The notes: generated from the letters alone by a model not told the origin. DNA of 64,000 nt from Prorocentrum cordatum (GCA_963575745.1 CAUYUJ010009369.1:309159-373158); one strand, 5' to 3'. Counted from the stretch's first letter, positions 17,931-28,672 are shown. Program-made: numbers and translations.

Positions 17931-18339
17931 TGCTCGAAAGCGGAAGGACCTCCACCTGCTTCTCCCTCGACGACCCCTACCCATCATCACCCTCTCCTCA
18001 CACTCCTCCCCCCCTCGCACCCTGCTCGTCGTCCGCTGCCCCCTCTCCCTCCCTTCCTCCGTCCTCTTCATGCTGCTGCTGCTACTCCTCCTCCCTGTGA
18101 CGTCATGCACATATGTGTCGTGAGCTCGCGCATCTGCACAATCGCGCAACATCGTCACTTACTACGAAATTGCAACGAAACGGAAGGCAATACCATATTC
18201 CCGTACCCCAAAATGGTTCTACTTGATCGTGCGACCTCACGTTCAGACTGACAGAATGGCCGAGCAAGTTGGCATCAATGAGTCTACACGAAGGCCACAT
18301 GCCAACCGCGCTGTGTTCGAGGGTGGCACGCAATCTTTC
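17931..18339. other. No recognisable gene
   Basis: Pyrimidine-rich CTCC/CTGCTG stretch at 17990-18095, then unassigned sequence. Confidence 0.4.
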
Positions 18340-18412
18340 TATATCTATATGTATAGATATATCTATGTATATCTATATATATATATATATATATATCTAT
18401 ATACACCCGTTG
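18340..18412. repeat. ATATCT/TA microsatellite
   Basis: Alternating TATATC and TATA repeats, one of few AT-rich tracts. Confidence 0.95.
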
Positions 18413-20542
18413 TGTCAGATATCAGACGCCCACGAGCGTGAACACGCTCACCACACCGCACTCCACCGTAGAAAAACACACAGGTACCACGATACCGCCG
18501 TCAGCGTGCATGGACATTGTGAGGGATGGGGCGCACAAGGAGACCCCGACCACACCTGAAACAGACCGCACTCGCACGTATCAGGATCATCGCATGCACT
18601 GTTGCGTCACGAGTACCGACTACACTTACTAAAAATGTCACCCCCTCGGACTCTGACCGCAAACAACATTAAGCCACTATCATTCCACCGGGTAGTTTGC
18701 TGGACGGAACCCTGCGCACACTTGGCATCCGATTGCGGATCACAACTTAACAAATCCGCTCATCAATCTGGCGTGTTGGGGCCTGTGTTTGTATTGTCCG
18801 CGATCACGGGCGTGCTCGGGGGGAGGGGCATGGCCCCCCGATCACATCACAGCGGGTTTCGGCCTCCCGGGGCTTTTTTCGAGCCCCCGGGCCCTCGGGA
18901 GGAGGAAGATACGGAAAAGGGAGAGGGAGCAGAGACGGAAGAGGGGATTGAGGAGTCGGAGTCGGAGTCGGAAGCCTTGGCAGCTGTCTGGGGTTCGACT
19001 GCATACGAACCTAATTGCTGCTGGCACGTTAGATCGGCGGATCGACGGGTCGCCTACGGGACCCTGGCTTTTTAGCCTCTCGGCCCGCTGCAGCGCGGGG
19101 CCTTCCCGAAAACAAAATTGTTATGGAAACGGCAGGGACTTAGGGCCGTCTGGCCAATCGCCCCTGGCTCGGGACGTGTCCCAGTGTAGCAGTATTCCCG
19201 CCACCGCCTCCCCCGCCCCCTACCCCCTCCCCCCCCAAGTTCCTCTATCTAAAGCTGCTGCTCGCTCCGTCGTTGTGCACGTGTCTGGTCCCGAGGTCCA
19301 GGTTCCCGTGGGGATTGAGGAGGAACATGAGGAGCAAAAAAGCACGAGCAGGAAAAACAGGGAGGGCGAGCGAGGAAGAGGAGAAATGATCTGAAGCCAA
19401 TTTGACTCAAGCCAATGCGGCTCTTCCCAAACGGGCCCAGGATGGCTCCACCAAGCCTGCCCAGATAACTCGGTAGAATCACGAACCACCCTGCATGCAA
19501 TTCAACGCTGAGCTGGCAGTGGCGGGACTTGCTGCAGGCAGCTGGATATGCCGATGCCCTGGAGAACTGGATGCCCCTCCGAAGAGCGAGGTCCGAGGCT
19601 CGAGGAACGAGGTTTTGGTGACTTTGTTTTTGCTTTTTCGGTCTCCCGGTCGCGGACAACAGCGACGACGACGAATTTCTGGGAAATCTTGAGATTCTCT
19701 GGAAATTCTGGAAGATTCCTTGAGACATGTGGGGAAATAGCGTGACGTGATCGGGGGGGGGAGGGGCGGGGTCGATCACGAGCGTTATCGCCCAGACTAA
19801 AAAAAACAAGCTCTTGGGGCATACGAACATATCATTGACTGAACACCTGCCGTGAGATTGGAACTCGCTCTGCGCAGATCGCCTGGCCATCGGGCAGGCA
19901 TCGCCCGCGTGCCAGGAGCACAGACATGACACTCCGCCCCTCTCCGAGAAGCCATTCTCCAGAGGACCCGCCATGTGCAACATCGGTGTCACGTGCGCTC
20001 GCAGTGTACTACAACATGGGGTCAACATTTTTTTTGATCTGCGGGGCGAGAGCGAACCTCTTCCGCTAAAAGCTAGGCGGACGACGCACAGCTTTCATTA
20101 GGGAGACAGGGCACAGGAAGGCGGGGCCTCAGGCGGCCGGAGCGGGCGGGGCCCGGGGAACAGGCGGTGCCGAAGTGGAAGTGCAGGAAAAGGTACGCCT
20201 TGGACAGGGACCGGGGGCGAAGACCCGGAAGGCGAAGGAAATGATGTTGCCATGGGGACAACCAACAAACTGCATACATATGAAACGTTTGGCGCCCCGA
20301 GCCTCCAGCCACCGGACCCAAGAAACCCGCGTGGAGCGCCACAAGGTTTGTGCCTATGGCGTGATTCGCTCTTCGAACAAAAATCCCCGCTCGGCTGCGC
20401 GACGTGCGTCGCGCGACAGAAGAAGGACGATACCTCGTCCCCAGCCTCTGTCTTTCCTATCCGCCCATGCTCCTCCTGCAGAGGGACCCGCCCGTGTGCA
20501 ACGTATCCCTGCTCGGCTGTCCGCCACGCGTGGCACGATGAT
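18413..20542. other. 2.1 kb without a supportable gene
   Basis: Open frames here lack domain signals. Items seen: GGAGTCGGAGTCGGAGTCGG at 18953-18972, a possible relict spliced leader at 19391-19411, and a short family D-like scrap (AACGTTTGGCGCCCCGAGCC) near 20283. Confidence 0.4.
19391..19411 (+). other. Possible relict of dinoflagellate spliced leader
   Basis: GAAGCCAATTTGACTCAAG aligns without gaps to the 3' part of the dinoflagellate spliced leader; 17 of the 21 invariant positions agree. Relict leaders mark retroposed mRNA. No recognisable gene follows within a few hundred bases, so this could be chance. Confidence 0.25.
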
Positions 20543-20736
20543 CGGGTCGGGCGAAAGGGGGGGATAGCAAAGGGGGGGTTTGAGAATCAGCCCACGTAGC
20601 TGATGCTCCCGGCGCCTCCCGGAGCCGGGAGGCGCCCATGCATCGAGGAATGGGCCCCTCGGTGGGGCCGGAACCAGCTGCATGCAGCAGATTTCGTAAC
20701 CCCCCCTTTCCCTATCCCCCCCTTTCGTCCGGCCCG
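20543..20736. mobile_element. Family B palindrome-rich element, copy 2
   Basis: CGGGTCGGGCGAAAGGGGGG ... CCCCTTTCGTCCGGCCCGA terminal inverted repeats of about 20 bp followed by G-rich/C-rich arms; internal hairpins CACGTAGCTGATGC, GGCGCCTCCCGGAGCC, GCTGCATGCAGC. Confidence 0.9.
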
Positions 20737-20865
20737 AGAGGAGTGCCACGACCAGCCTCCCGCGTGCGTCCTCTGTGGGACGTCGACCCGCACGCCTCAC
20801 CGATCCTGACCAGGCCCCCCGTGGGCACAGCACCGGTGCATCCTGGGCACAGGACCAGCGTGGGC

Positions 20866-20898
20866 ACGCCCGCCTCACTTGGCCAGGGAGGCAGATAC
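20866..20898. repeat. 33-bp direct repeat before family C copy 3
   Basis: ACGCCCGCCTCACTTGGCCA ... GGAGGCAGATAC; recurs with one change at 21072-21104 directly after the element. Confidence 0.9.
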
Positions 20899-21071
20899 GA
20901 CGGGGGGCCCTGGGACACACACACAAATACATAGGCACAAACCTTAGGAGTTCTCATCTGTTCCCGTATCTTTGGGCTTTCGTCTTCCCCCCACTTACCA
21001 TCTTGTTCCTTATTTCCCTGGGAGTCGACGGTCTTTGATGTCTGTGTTTTTTTGTTCCCCCTCCCGAGTAT
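20899..21071. mobile_element. Family C introner-like element, copy 3
   Basis: GGGCCCTGGGACACACACAC ... GATGTCTGTGTTTTTTTGTT with the CTTTCGTCTTCCCCCCACTT middle. Same orientation as copies 1 and 2. Confidence 0.85.
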
Positions 21072-21104
21072 ACGCCCGCCTGACTTGGCCAGGGAGGCAG
21101 ATAC

Positions 21105-22522
21105 ACTGGCCGTCGGCCCAAGACGAGCCTGGCCACAATCGGCGTCTCCCGAGTCAGGGGCGCGACCACCCTCCCCCGAGACAAGGCCTACACGACTACA
21201 GCAGCGGCCTTCTGACTGCCGCCGCAGCGACCGCGAGCGCGAGCGCGACCGTGAGCGCGCCATAGCCCGCGCGTGCGCCGCCCTGAGCGCTGCTTGAAGA
21301 AGAGATGGGAAGAAGATGAGGAGGCGAATGGGGAGGAGGAGGAGGAGGGAGGAGAAGGGAGGAGGCAGCAGAGAGTACGGGGAGGGGCCAGCGATCATGT
21401 CCTGTCCTGGGCAAGGGTAGACGAGGCAGGGCAATACGATGGTGGGCTGCACCCATTCGGTAGTTTTTGTCGGTGGATATCTCAAGCTCTCCGCCACTTC
21501 TGGCGGTGTGCGTTGCGGGCAGGAACGCAGCAAAGCCAAACGAGCGGCATTGACAGTGTAGCTCCGCACACGTGACACATGTTAGCGAGCAGGAACACAG
21601 CAAAGCCCCATGTTCCCAGATGCCCCACGGATGCACAAATATTGCCTCCAGTATGGGCCCACGAGGCTCAAATAATACCCCAAGATGACTCTGGGGTTGC
21701 TCTGGAACCTCCTTGGGATATCCCAGAGAGGTCAACATCAACGAACCACATTAGTGTCAGGGGGGGTGACCCTGAGGGGGGGCATGAGTTCGATCCATTG
21801 GTGCACCGAACTGCCGCAAACAGATGCCCCCCGCATGCCCCCCCCCTATCGGCAACTATCGGGAGCTGCCGGCGGCTGGGGGTATCTGTTTTGGGCGGCT
21901 CGGTGCAACAACCGATCGAAGTCACACACACACACACCATGGCACACCCCCCCCTTTGCGGGATCCTGGTAGTGCTCAATGTTTTGCTGATTTTTTCCAG
22001 GCTGGTGCAGTCAGCCCGTATCATAAGGACGCGCGGTAAGGATGCAAGGGCCTTGGACGCCCACTTCGGATCTTTCCGAGCGGGGCGCGGCCAACGAAAG
22101 CGCCAACGATGTGTCGAGGAGGCAAGGCTGCAGGGGTACCCTTGGGAAGGATGCCCATCCTGACTATGCGGGTTGACTGCAATCCAAGGCCGCGAACGCA
22201 CAGCCGTGGGCGACTGCTCGCGCGGCGGCGCGTGTCCCCGCGCCGCCGTGGGGGAGGAGCGCGGCAGGCGTCGGCGGCGCGCACCGCGGGTGGCTCAGCT
22301 CGTCGTCGGCCCCACGCGCGCGAAGGTGGGCAGGTCTGGGGCCCCGAAGGCGTCTGTGATCCACCTCTCGGGTGCTGCTGGAAGTGCCCCTGGCCCAAGG
22401 TGCCCCCAGGATTTCCAAGGAGGCCCACCTCGGCCTCCAGGGCACCCCTCACGAGGCCCAGGGGGCCCCAGGGGCTCCAGAGTGGAGCGGCAGGCTGCGG
22501 GCACCTCGGGCTAGGGGCACCT
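21105..22522. other. No recognisable gene
   Basis: 1.4 kb downstream (minus sense) of the hydrolase. GAGCGCGAGCGCGACC repeat at about 21235-21255; otherwise unassigned. Confidence 0.4.
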
Positions 22523-23179
22523 CTAGCAACCCCCGAACCTCGTCAGCATCTGCTGCGCCAGCCGGAAGTAGCCGAAATGGTCGACGCCCTCGAGGACGTG
22601 GGACTCCTTCGGGTCCGGCAGCGTCTCCACGAACGACCGGAACTGCGGAGCGCTGCAGAACTGGTCGCTGCTGCCGACCACGAGCAGCTTGGGCTTCCCC
22701 GCCGACTCCCTTACTCTCCTCAGTATGCTGGCGCTGTTGAACAAGTAGAGGGCCCACGTGTAGCCCAGGGGCGGGCCGAGCAGGCAGAACCCGATGCACT
22801 CCGGGATCTCGGCGGCCGCCGCTCCGGCGATGAGCGACCCGTAGCTGTAGCCCACCAGCAGGACCTGCGCGGCGAGGGCCTCGGACTCGCCAGGCCGGGG
22901 CCGCGTGAACCACTCCGCCACGGCCCGGACGTCCGCGATGCTGGACGAGCCCGTGCCGAGGCCGCCCCGGAAGTTGAACCGCGCCGTGGAGCAGCCCGCC
23001 TCGCCCATCACCCCGCACACCGTCCTGCAGTGCGGGTCGTCCATGCACCCGCCGAGCGGCCCCCACGGGTGCGTCGCGATGACCACCACGGGGCTGCGCT
23101 GCACCACGACCTTTGCGCAGACCTCGCCGCCTCCGGGCAGCGGGATGCGGACGGCCTCCTCTCGGCCGCCGCCGCGCAT
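22523..23179 (-). CDS. Alpha/beta hydrolase family protein
   Basis: Complete 218-codon ORF, ATG at 23179, stop after LTRFGGC. It is an alpha/beta-hydrolase: an oxyanion-type HPWGPLGG near residue 38, FNFRGG near 70, the nucleophile elbow GYSYGS near residue 111, an acid at GSSDQF near 174 and the catalytic histidine at GVDHFGYF near 200. The HPxGxxGG, FNFRGxGxS and GYSYGS order is that of small serine hydrolases of the YqiA/Tex30-like and COG2945 type (family knowledge). No signal peptide or membrane segment. Substrate unknown. Length is normal for the family and no intron is needed. G/C at most third positions, as in the other genes here. Confidence 0.85.
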   Translation of the reverse strand: MRGGGREEAVRIPLPGGGEVCAKVVVQRSPVVVIATHPWGPLGGCMDDPHCRTVCGVMGEAGCSTARFNFRGGLGTGSSSIADVRAVAEWFTRPRPGESEALAAQVLLVGYSYGSLIAGAAAAEIPECIGFCLLGPPLGYTWALYLFNSASILRRVRESAGKPKLLVVGSSDQFCSAPQFRSFVETLPDPKESHVLEGVDHFGYFRLAQQMLTRFGGC

Positions 23180-24436
23180 GCCCGCCGTGCTGGCTGCGGC
23201 CTGCGCAGCGCCCGCCCCTCCCGCTCACGCGGGGGGGGGGGACGCGCGAGGCGCGCGACGGGGCTCTGCGGCTGGAGTCAAAAGGGCTTCGGAGGAACTC
23301 CACAGGCTTTGGAGAGGCCTTGGGAACGCCCCGACACTGCCCCAAGAGCTCCCCCCCAACCCTCAAACTGGAGGCTCCTCCCAACAGTGATTCTCTTCCG
23401 TGGCTCGTCCCTCTGGAGGGCAATCAACTTTCCATGCTGACCATTCTGGCGGGCGCAACTGATATCAATCCGTCTTGGCCAAATGGATAGACCATCATGC
23501 CATCATGTCACGGCACCTTGCCGCATCATTTGCGACAACATGTTGCTTCAGCAGCGCGGAGTGTCGAATCTGGGACCCTCGAGGCATGTCGGTCTCGCTT
23601 CGTGACGTCTCCCACGCTTCACATGTCCCTCGCACTTGTCTGGCAATCACAATTCTTCTGGGTCCCCGTTCTGTGAGACGGGGACAAGGAATGGCGAACG
23701 GGACGGGGGAAGAGTGGGAGGAAGGATGCAGAAGGAGGGATGCATTGACAAGTAACAGAAACATGCAAAGAAGAGGGCATTGCCTGAACGCATTCGACGA
23801 GTTTCTACCGTGAGCCCAGTTGGTAATCTTACGCCTGATTGTCGGGGCACTCTTTCCTCACGGCGTTTCGCAGGAGGGTGCGGATTGTGGAATATAACCA
23901 CACAGAGGAGTCCCTCGGGACCACAGGGAGCGGAGAGCCCTAGAGCGCCCGCCCCTCCTTCTTTTCCTCCTCCTCCTACTCTATTGGCATAACCATGCGA
24001 CAACAATGCCTCCACGCATACGCCACTTGGGTTGCCAGTGATGGAAATTGCCGTGGAACTCGCAAAGGCAGCACTCTCGCTGGCCCACTGGTCTGCGCAG
24101 AATTGTTCAAGGAAAGAAAGCAACATGACCAACATAGCCTGACAATGACCCGACAACATCATAGACAACACGTTCATGTTGCTCGAAGATCTTGAACACG
24201 AGGGCTGACCACACGAGTACCTAGTAACGCCTACACCAGGCCTCACCAATACTCGCTTTGCGTTTTGCGCGAATATGGCTCTACCACCTGTGTCTGAACG
24301 CCAAGGGCATGTCCAACCTAGCCAATTGAAACCAAGTAAACAATCATTTCGGTGGTGGGGCATCTTCACGTGAACGACATGCTTCCGCAAAAGAGTGTAA
24401 CTACGCCGCGAGGCTCTAATTCCAAGCGGTAGTGCA
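23180..24436. other. Intergenic stretch, no recognisable gene
   Basis: 1.26 kb between the hydrolase start and the RCC1 gene 3' end. Less GC-rich than its surroundings; no element family recognised. Confidence 0.5.
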
Positions 24437-25300
24437 TCAATTGAGCGTACTCGTGACATAACGCAATTGCTTGGAATGAAGCGCGTACACTTTCAATGCA
24501 TCTGGTAGCTCTTTCCGGGTCAATCGGAGACGGGGGAGATCCGATCGATTCGGAGGAATGTCGCACTCACCGAACTCATTGTGACCACAAGCCACGGCGA
24601 CGCCATCGCTTCTGACCAGAACGCTATGGCGCCATCCTGCGGCAATCTGCACGTAAACCAAACCTCCGTCCAACGCAGGAAGGTCGCACTGCCCAAAACC
24701 GTTGTTGCCGCATGCCATGGCCGCGCCATCGCTCCTGAGCAGAACTGTATGCCTCGCTCCTGCAGCAACCTGTGTGTAAACCAAGCCTTCGCCCACTGCT
24801 GGAACGTCGCACTCGCCAGACTCATTGCTACCGCAGGCAACAGCCGCACCATCGCTCTTGAGCAGAACTGTGTGACGCCACCCTGCGGCAACTTGTATGT
24901 AGATCAAACCTTCTTCTAACACAGGGAGGTCACACTCTCCAAACGTGTTGTTGCCGCACGCCAGCGCCTCACCGTCGCTCCTGAGCAGAACTGTATAGCA
25001 TCCTTTTGCGGAAACTTGCGCATAGGTAGCATGTCGGTCGAGAGGAGGAAGGTCACACTGCCCGAAGTCGTTGTGGCCACAAGCAACGGCCGTGCCGTCG
25101 CTCCTTAGCAGAACTGTATGCCGAAATCCTGCAGCAGCCTGCTTGTAGATCAGGCCTCGATCCAACGCAGAAATGTCACACTCTCCAAAAAAACTGCTGC
25201 CGCACGCCGCTGCCGTGCCGTCACTCCTGACCAGAACCGAGTGGCGAAATCCCGCAGCAACCTGCAGGTAGGTCGCGCGCGCTCGCAACGCAGGAATGTC
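24437..25300 (-). CDS. RCC1-like repeat protein, main exon
   Basis: Continuous frame of about 287 codons with six RCC1-type repeats of about 38 residues, each of the form HTVLLRSDGxAVACGxNxFGxCDxP (for example FRHTVLLRSDGTAVACGHND, WRHTVLLKSDGAAVACGSNE). After the last repeat (NEFGECDIPP) comes a tail LTRKELPDALKVYALHSKQL and a stop. RCC1 repeats form beta-propeller blades used in protein binding or GEF/ubiquitin-ligase scaffolds; in dinoflagellates these very regular SDG repeats are often annotated HERC-like, without a HECT domain here. Together with the upstream exon seven blades are present, the number needed to close a propeller. Confidence 0.8.
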   Translation of the reverse strand, partial: DIPALRARATYLQVAAGFRHSVLVRSDGTAAACGSSFFGECDISALDRGLIYKQAAAGFRHTVLLRSDGTAVACGHNDFGQCDLPPLDRHATYAQVSAKGCYTVLLRSDGEALACGNNTFGECDLPVLEEGLIYIQVAAGWRHTVLLKSDGAAVACGSNESGECDVPAVGEGLVYTQVAAGARHTVLLRSDGAAMACGNNGFGQCDLPALDGGLVYVQIAAGWRHSVLVRSDGVAVACGHNEFGECDIPPNRSDLPRLRLTRKELPDALKVYALHSKQLRYVTSTLN

Positions 25301-25577
25301 TTGGAGGCCGCTGGGGGGTCTGAACTGGATGGGGCCCGAGAAAATCGGTTAGGAGGGGGGATGGGGCCAAATTCGCTCAAAATCGGTCCCGAGACCCCTC
25401 CCGGGTTCCATCTGGTTCAGTTGTTCAGTCCAGATCCGTTTCTGACGGTCCCGGGCCCCGAAGACGGCCTAGGGCAAAACACCGTCCGGAGCCCAGAACC
25501 TCGAACCTGCCAGCCCCTTCCTGTTGGCCAGAACCTGTGCTGGGCCACCTCAGACTCCCAGACGTCTCCAAAATGTC
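25300..25577 (-). other. Probable intron in RCC1-like gene, carrying family M
   Basis: The repeat protein breaks off after GNNIFGECD and resumes DIPALRARATYLQV. GACATT is present at both break points (25577-25572 and 25300-25295). An AG precedes the downstream resumption (CCTCCAAG|ACATT) but no GT, GC or GA donor keeps frame cleanly; the donor is unresolved. Family M copy 2 occupies the middle. Confidence 0.55.
25415..25520 (+). repeat. Family M dispersed repeat, copy 2
   Basis: GATCCGTTTCTGACGGTCCC then GGGCCCCGAAGACGG. Inside the probable RCC1 gene intron. Confidence 0.6.
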
Positions 25578-25664
25578 GCACTCTCCGAAGATGTTGTTCC
25601 CGCAGGCCACGACCGTGCCGTCGCTCCGGAGCAGAACCGTGTGGCCGTACCCCGCGGAGGCCAT
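25578..25664 (-). CDS. RCC1-like repeat protein, first exon
   Basis: ATG at 25664 starts MASAGYGHTVLLRSDGTVVA ... GNNIFGEC, the first RCC1 repeat. The frame is open further upstream (AIARAFCRFSG), so an earlier start is possible; the ATG is preferred because related proteins begin close to the first repeat. Confidence 0.65.
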
Positions 25665-25746
25665 CCCAGAGAACCGGCAGAACGCTCGAGCGATGGCGGC
25701 TGAGCCGAGCCAGCAACGGATCCGAACAATAGAACAGCGGGCGTCC

Positions 25747-25800
25747 ACATGAGCATAAACTTCGGAGCTTCGCGCGGACTTCTTGCCTCCTCGTGTGGGG
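25747..25800. mobile_element. Family D arm, partial copy 3
   Basis: ATAAACTTCGGAGCTTCGCG CGGACTTCTTG resembles the family D left arm; no matching right arm identified. Confidence 0.4.
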
Positions 25801-25934
25801 GCCTCCTCGGAGCCTCTTGGGGGGGGCACGGCCCGATTTTGCCTCGGGGCCCTGGTCAAGAGCGCACCCTGGGTGACGCCCGGAGAGCAGCGGCATCGCT
25901 TCCTTCCACCCCTTCTGTTTTGTTTGGAAGCAGA

Positions 25935-26128
25935 AAAAGCGCCATGAACAGAAACTTTTGGCGCTTCGCGCAGATTTCCTGGATCCGCGCTGGACCCTCC
26001 TCCCTGGCGCGCAGAGCGCGCCAGGGGCGGCGCTGGAGGCGCCGCCAGGAGGGGCCAGCGCGGATCCAAGAAATCCGCGCGGAGCGTCGAGAGTTTATGT
26101 TTTTGGTGTTTGTCTTTTCTTCTTCGAG
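25935..26128. mobile_element. Family D fold-back element, copy 4 (best preserved)
   Basis: Arms AACTTTTGGCGCTTCGCGCA / GATTTCCTGGATCCGCGCTGG pair with CCAGCGCGGATCCAAGAAAT / CCGCGCGGAGCGTCGAGAGTT. The centre CTGGCGCGCAGAGCGCGCCAG and GGCGGCGCTGGAGGCGCCGCC form further hairpins. About 190 bp, almost entirely self-complementary. Confidence 0.85.
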
Positions 26129-26164
26129 TATCGCCTCCTTCCTTCCCTTCTGTTGGTTTGTTTG

Positions 26165-26345
26165 CGCTAGCCCAAGCATGCACTTGCGGAGGTCCGCGTG
26201 GGCTTCCTGCTTCGGCGCTGGAAACCCACTCCCGGGGCGCGCGCGGAGCGCGCCGGGGGCTGCGCCGGAAGCGCCACCAGCAGGGGGGCACGGCGCCGAT
26301 GTGCGCAATCCGCGCGGACCTCCGAATTTTTAGGTTCATGCATTG
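26165..26345. mobile_element. Family D fold-back element, copy 5
   Basis: TTGCGGAGGTCCGCGTGGGC ... ATCCGCGCGGACCTCCGAAT with the GCGCGCGCGGAGCGCGCCGG and CTGCGCCGGAAGCGCCACCAG centre. Confidence 0.75.
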
Positions 26346-26366
26346 CTTGTTCTCCTACGTGCAAAA

Positions 26367-26380
26367 CATGAGGACCAGCA
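26367..26380. repeat. 14-bp target-site-like duplication, left
   Basis: CATGAGGACCAGCA; recurs as CACGAGGACCAGCA at 26539-26552 immediately after family A copy 5. Confidence 0.85.
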
Positions 26381-26538
26381 TTAGGTCGGGCATGTCCCCC
26401 CACAGGCAGTTTTTGGGACGGAAAAGTGAAAACATCCAAGACATGCTCAAGCAATGACCAAAAATACTCAAACGTCGTCCCCATATCTTTTCACTATCCT
26501 TGAAGATCGCCCCTGTAGAGGGACAGAGCCCGACTTCA
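26381..26538. mobile_element. Family A element, copy 5
   Basis: TTAGGTCGGGCATGTCCCCC ... GAGGGACAGAGCCCGACTTCA (minor variants), with clean 14-bp flanking duplications that fix both ends. Confidence 0.92.
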
Positions 26539-26740
26539 CACGAGGACCAGCAGCCCTCACCAGCAGATTGCGCCGCAGCGGGCGTGGCGCGGAGCGCTGC
26601 CCGGGCCGCGCTCTCTCGGTGGGACAGCGTGCCGGGGCGTGGGGCCCGCGGAGCTCGGCGGCCCAGCTCCTGCGACGGGGCGGCTGTGCACGCGCACCAG
26701 TCCTGGCAGGTGGGCTCCTCCGGGGCCCTGGGGCAGGACC

Positions 26741-26886
26741 TCCTCCTCCTCCTTCCTCCTCCTCCTCCCTCCTCCTCCCTCCTCCCTCCCTCCCCCTCCT
26801 CCTCCTCCTCCTCCTCCTCCTCCTCCTCCTCCTCCTGCTCCTCCTCCTCCTCCTCCTCCTCCTCCTCCTCCTCCTCCTCCTCCCTC
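26741..26886. repeat. (TCC)n tract
   Basis: About 145 bp TCC repeat. Confidence 0.92.
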
Positions 26887-27510
26887 CTCCTCGGCCGTCA
26901 GGCCTGGGTATGTTTAAAGTCCCTGCCACCGCGGCCAAGCGGTGCAGCCTGGGCGCCGTGTCGCACCTCCTGTATGAGGTGCACCGCCGATGATGATGCG
27001 GAGGCGGGTGCCCGCGGCTCACAGCGTCCAACCACCTTGGTTGGAATGCCACTAGCCGCGGGCATATCGTGTGCCGTGCTATGATGAGGTTCTGGCGCTG
27101 GGTACCACTCCGTGTTGTCTTGCTGGGTAGGCCCAGCACTTGACCAATCCCGCCCCTGGTGGGGCCTCCTCCCACCCCGCCTGTCGGCTGGGGGGAAAGG
27201 GCCAGGGGGCGACCTCACCCTGCGGGATTGTGGTCGCTGGTCCAATGCTCGGGTCCTGCCCGTTGCTTTCCTATTTGTTGGTTTCCCCCCTAAGGCACGG
27301 CGTTTCAGGCGCTATTGGGGGTTAGCCAATAATAGGAGGCCAGAGGACGGATTCAGCTTGTGCCTGCTTCCTCTTTGTACACGTGTGCGCCCTGCTAAGG
27401 GAAGCTATGATGTGTGGCAGGTTTGCAAGGGCATGCTCGCCCGCGCCATGATCGGCGCCACGTTTACCCGTGTGGGCATGATTAACGTTCTTCCCTCACG
27501 GTCAGACGAA

Positions 27511-27775
27511 CAACTCCCTCCTCCTCCTCTTCCTCCCCCCTCCTCCTCTTCCTCCTCCTCCTGCCCCTTCTCCTCCTCCTCCTCCTCCTCCTCCTCCTCC
27601 TCCTCCCTCCTCCTCCTCCTCCTCCTCCTCCTCCTCCTCCTCCTCCTCCTGTTCCTCCTCCTGTTCCTCTCTCCTCCTGCTCCTCCTCCTCCTCCTCCTC
27701 CTCCTCCTCCTCCTGCTCCTTCTCCTCCTCCTCCTTCTCCTCCTCCTCCTCCTCCTCCTCCTCCTCCTCTTCCTC
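27511..27775. repeat. (TCC)n tract, possibly intronic
   Basis: 265 bp imperfect TCC repeat ending TTCCTCAG just before a coding-like frame on the plus strand. Confidence 0.9.
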
Positions 27776-27783
27776 AGGCGACC

Positions 27784-28259
27784 TGGGTCATCCGCAGCCG
27801 TCTGCGGATGACACTGCTAGACTGGATCCTGACCTCAAAATGTCCCGTGCAGTGTGTCAGCTAGCCGCGAAAGTGCTCCCTAGTTGGCCACGCCTTGACC
27901 TCAGCGAAGTCTCCTGGACTAAGCCGTCAGCCTCAGTTTCTATGAATTCGACGTCTGCTAGATGCCAGTGGACGATAATTCAGGTTGCGCAGTTGGCGTC
28001 CTCCCCAGGCTTCTGGAAATGCACGACTTGTGGCAGAGTTAGTCGTGCGTCAACCCACGGCCCTCCCCCGAGCGCTCCCCGTTGTAAGCCGATCGCGGGT
28101 CTCGAGTCGGGTGCGCTGGAAAAGAGGGGCCACTCTTGTATCACGTTGTCTTGCTCTGACCAGGCGTCGCTGGTAGTCTGCACGAAGTGTTTCTGCTACT
28201 CGTCGCACGGCAGAGTCGCAGGACTGGGAGGCAGGTGCCTTGGACCTTGGACCGACTAG
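27784..28259 (+). pseudogene. Cys-rich coding-like fragment, unidentified
   Basis: After a CTCAG acceptor-like site a plus frame reads DLGHPQPSADDTARLDPDL, then Met at 27840, and holds two CxxC knuckles: FWKCTTCGRVS near 28015 and VVCTKCFCYSSHGR near 28180, then GGRCLGPW and a stop. Similar Cys/His segments occur near the ends of dinoflagellate non-LTR element ORFs, but I do not recognise the family firmly. The upstream frame before the TCC tract (about 27290-27510, ending VGMINVLPSRSDEQ) may belong to it. Confidence 0.35.
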
Positions 28260-28619
28260 GTCAACTTTTTACAACAACTGGGGGCTGATCCGCAGAGGGC
28301 GGCACCCAAAGCGCCCAGAGGTCACGGTAGAACGCGGCCCCTGGGGCAGCCATTCTTTTGGTTTTGTCCCAGACGAGGAGGAGGAGGAGGTCCCCGCCCC
28401 TTCGTCTGAGCCTCCCCCCACCTCGGCCTCGGAGGAGGAGGGAGCACGAGAGAGACGCCGTGCCGCGATCGCACGGCGTCTCCTGGCAGCGGCGAGCGGT
28501 CCGCCTCGGGACTCGCCGTATCAGCCTCAGGCCCCGTTTTGAGGGCTTTTCGCAGCTTGCCTCCCCAAGGGAGGCCCTTAGCCGCCACAGAAGGAGCAGC
28601 TCCCATGATGTCGATGGTA

Positions 28620-28672
28620 AAAGAATCCTCCTCCTCCTCCTCCCTCCTCCTCCTCCTCCTCCTCCTCCTGAG
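28620..28672. repeat. (TCC)n tract
   Basis: Short TCC microsatellite. Confidence 0.85.

Noticed and set aside
22109-23440. 443-residue plus-strand ORF
   Set aside because: Antisense shadow of the alpha/beta hydrolase, which has complete catalytic motifs on the minus strand.
24581-25732. Plus-strand ORFs across the RCC1 gene
   Set aside because: Shadows of the RCC1 repeats; periodic only because the gene is.
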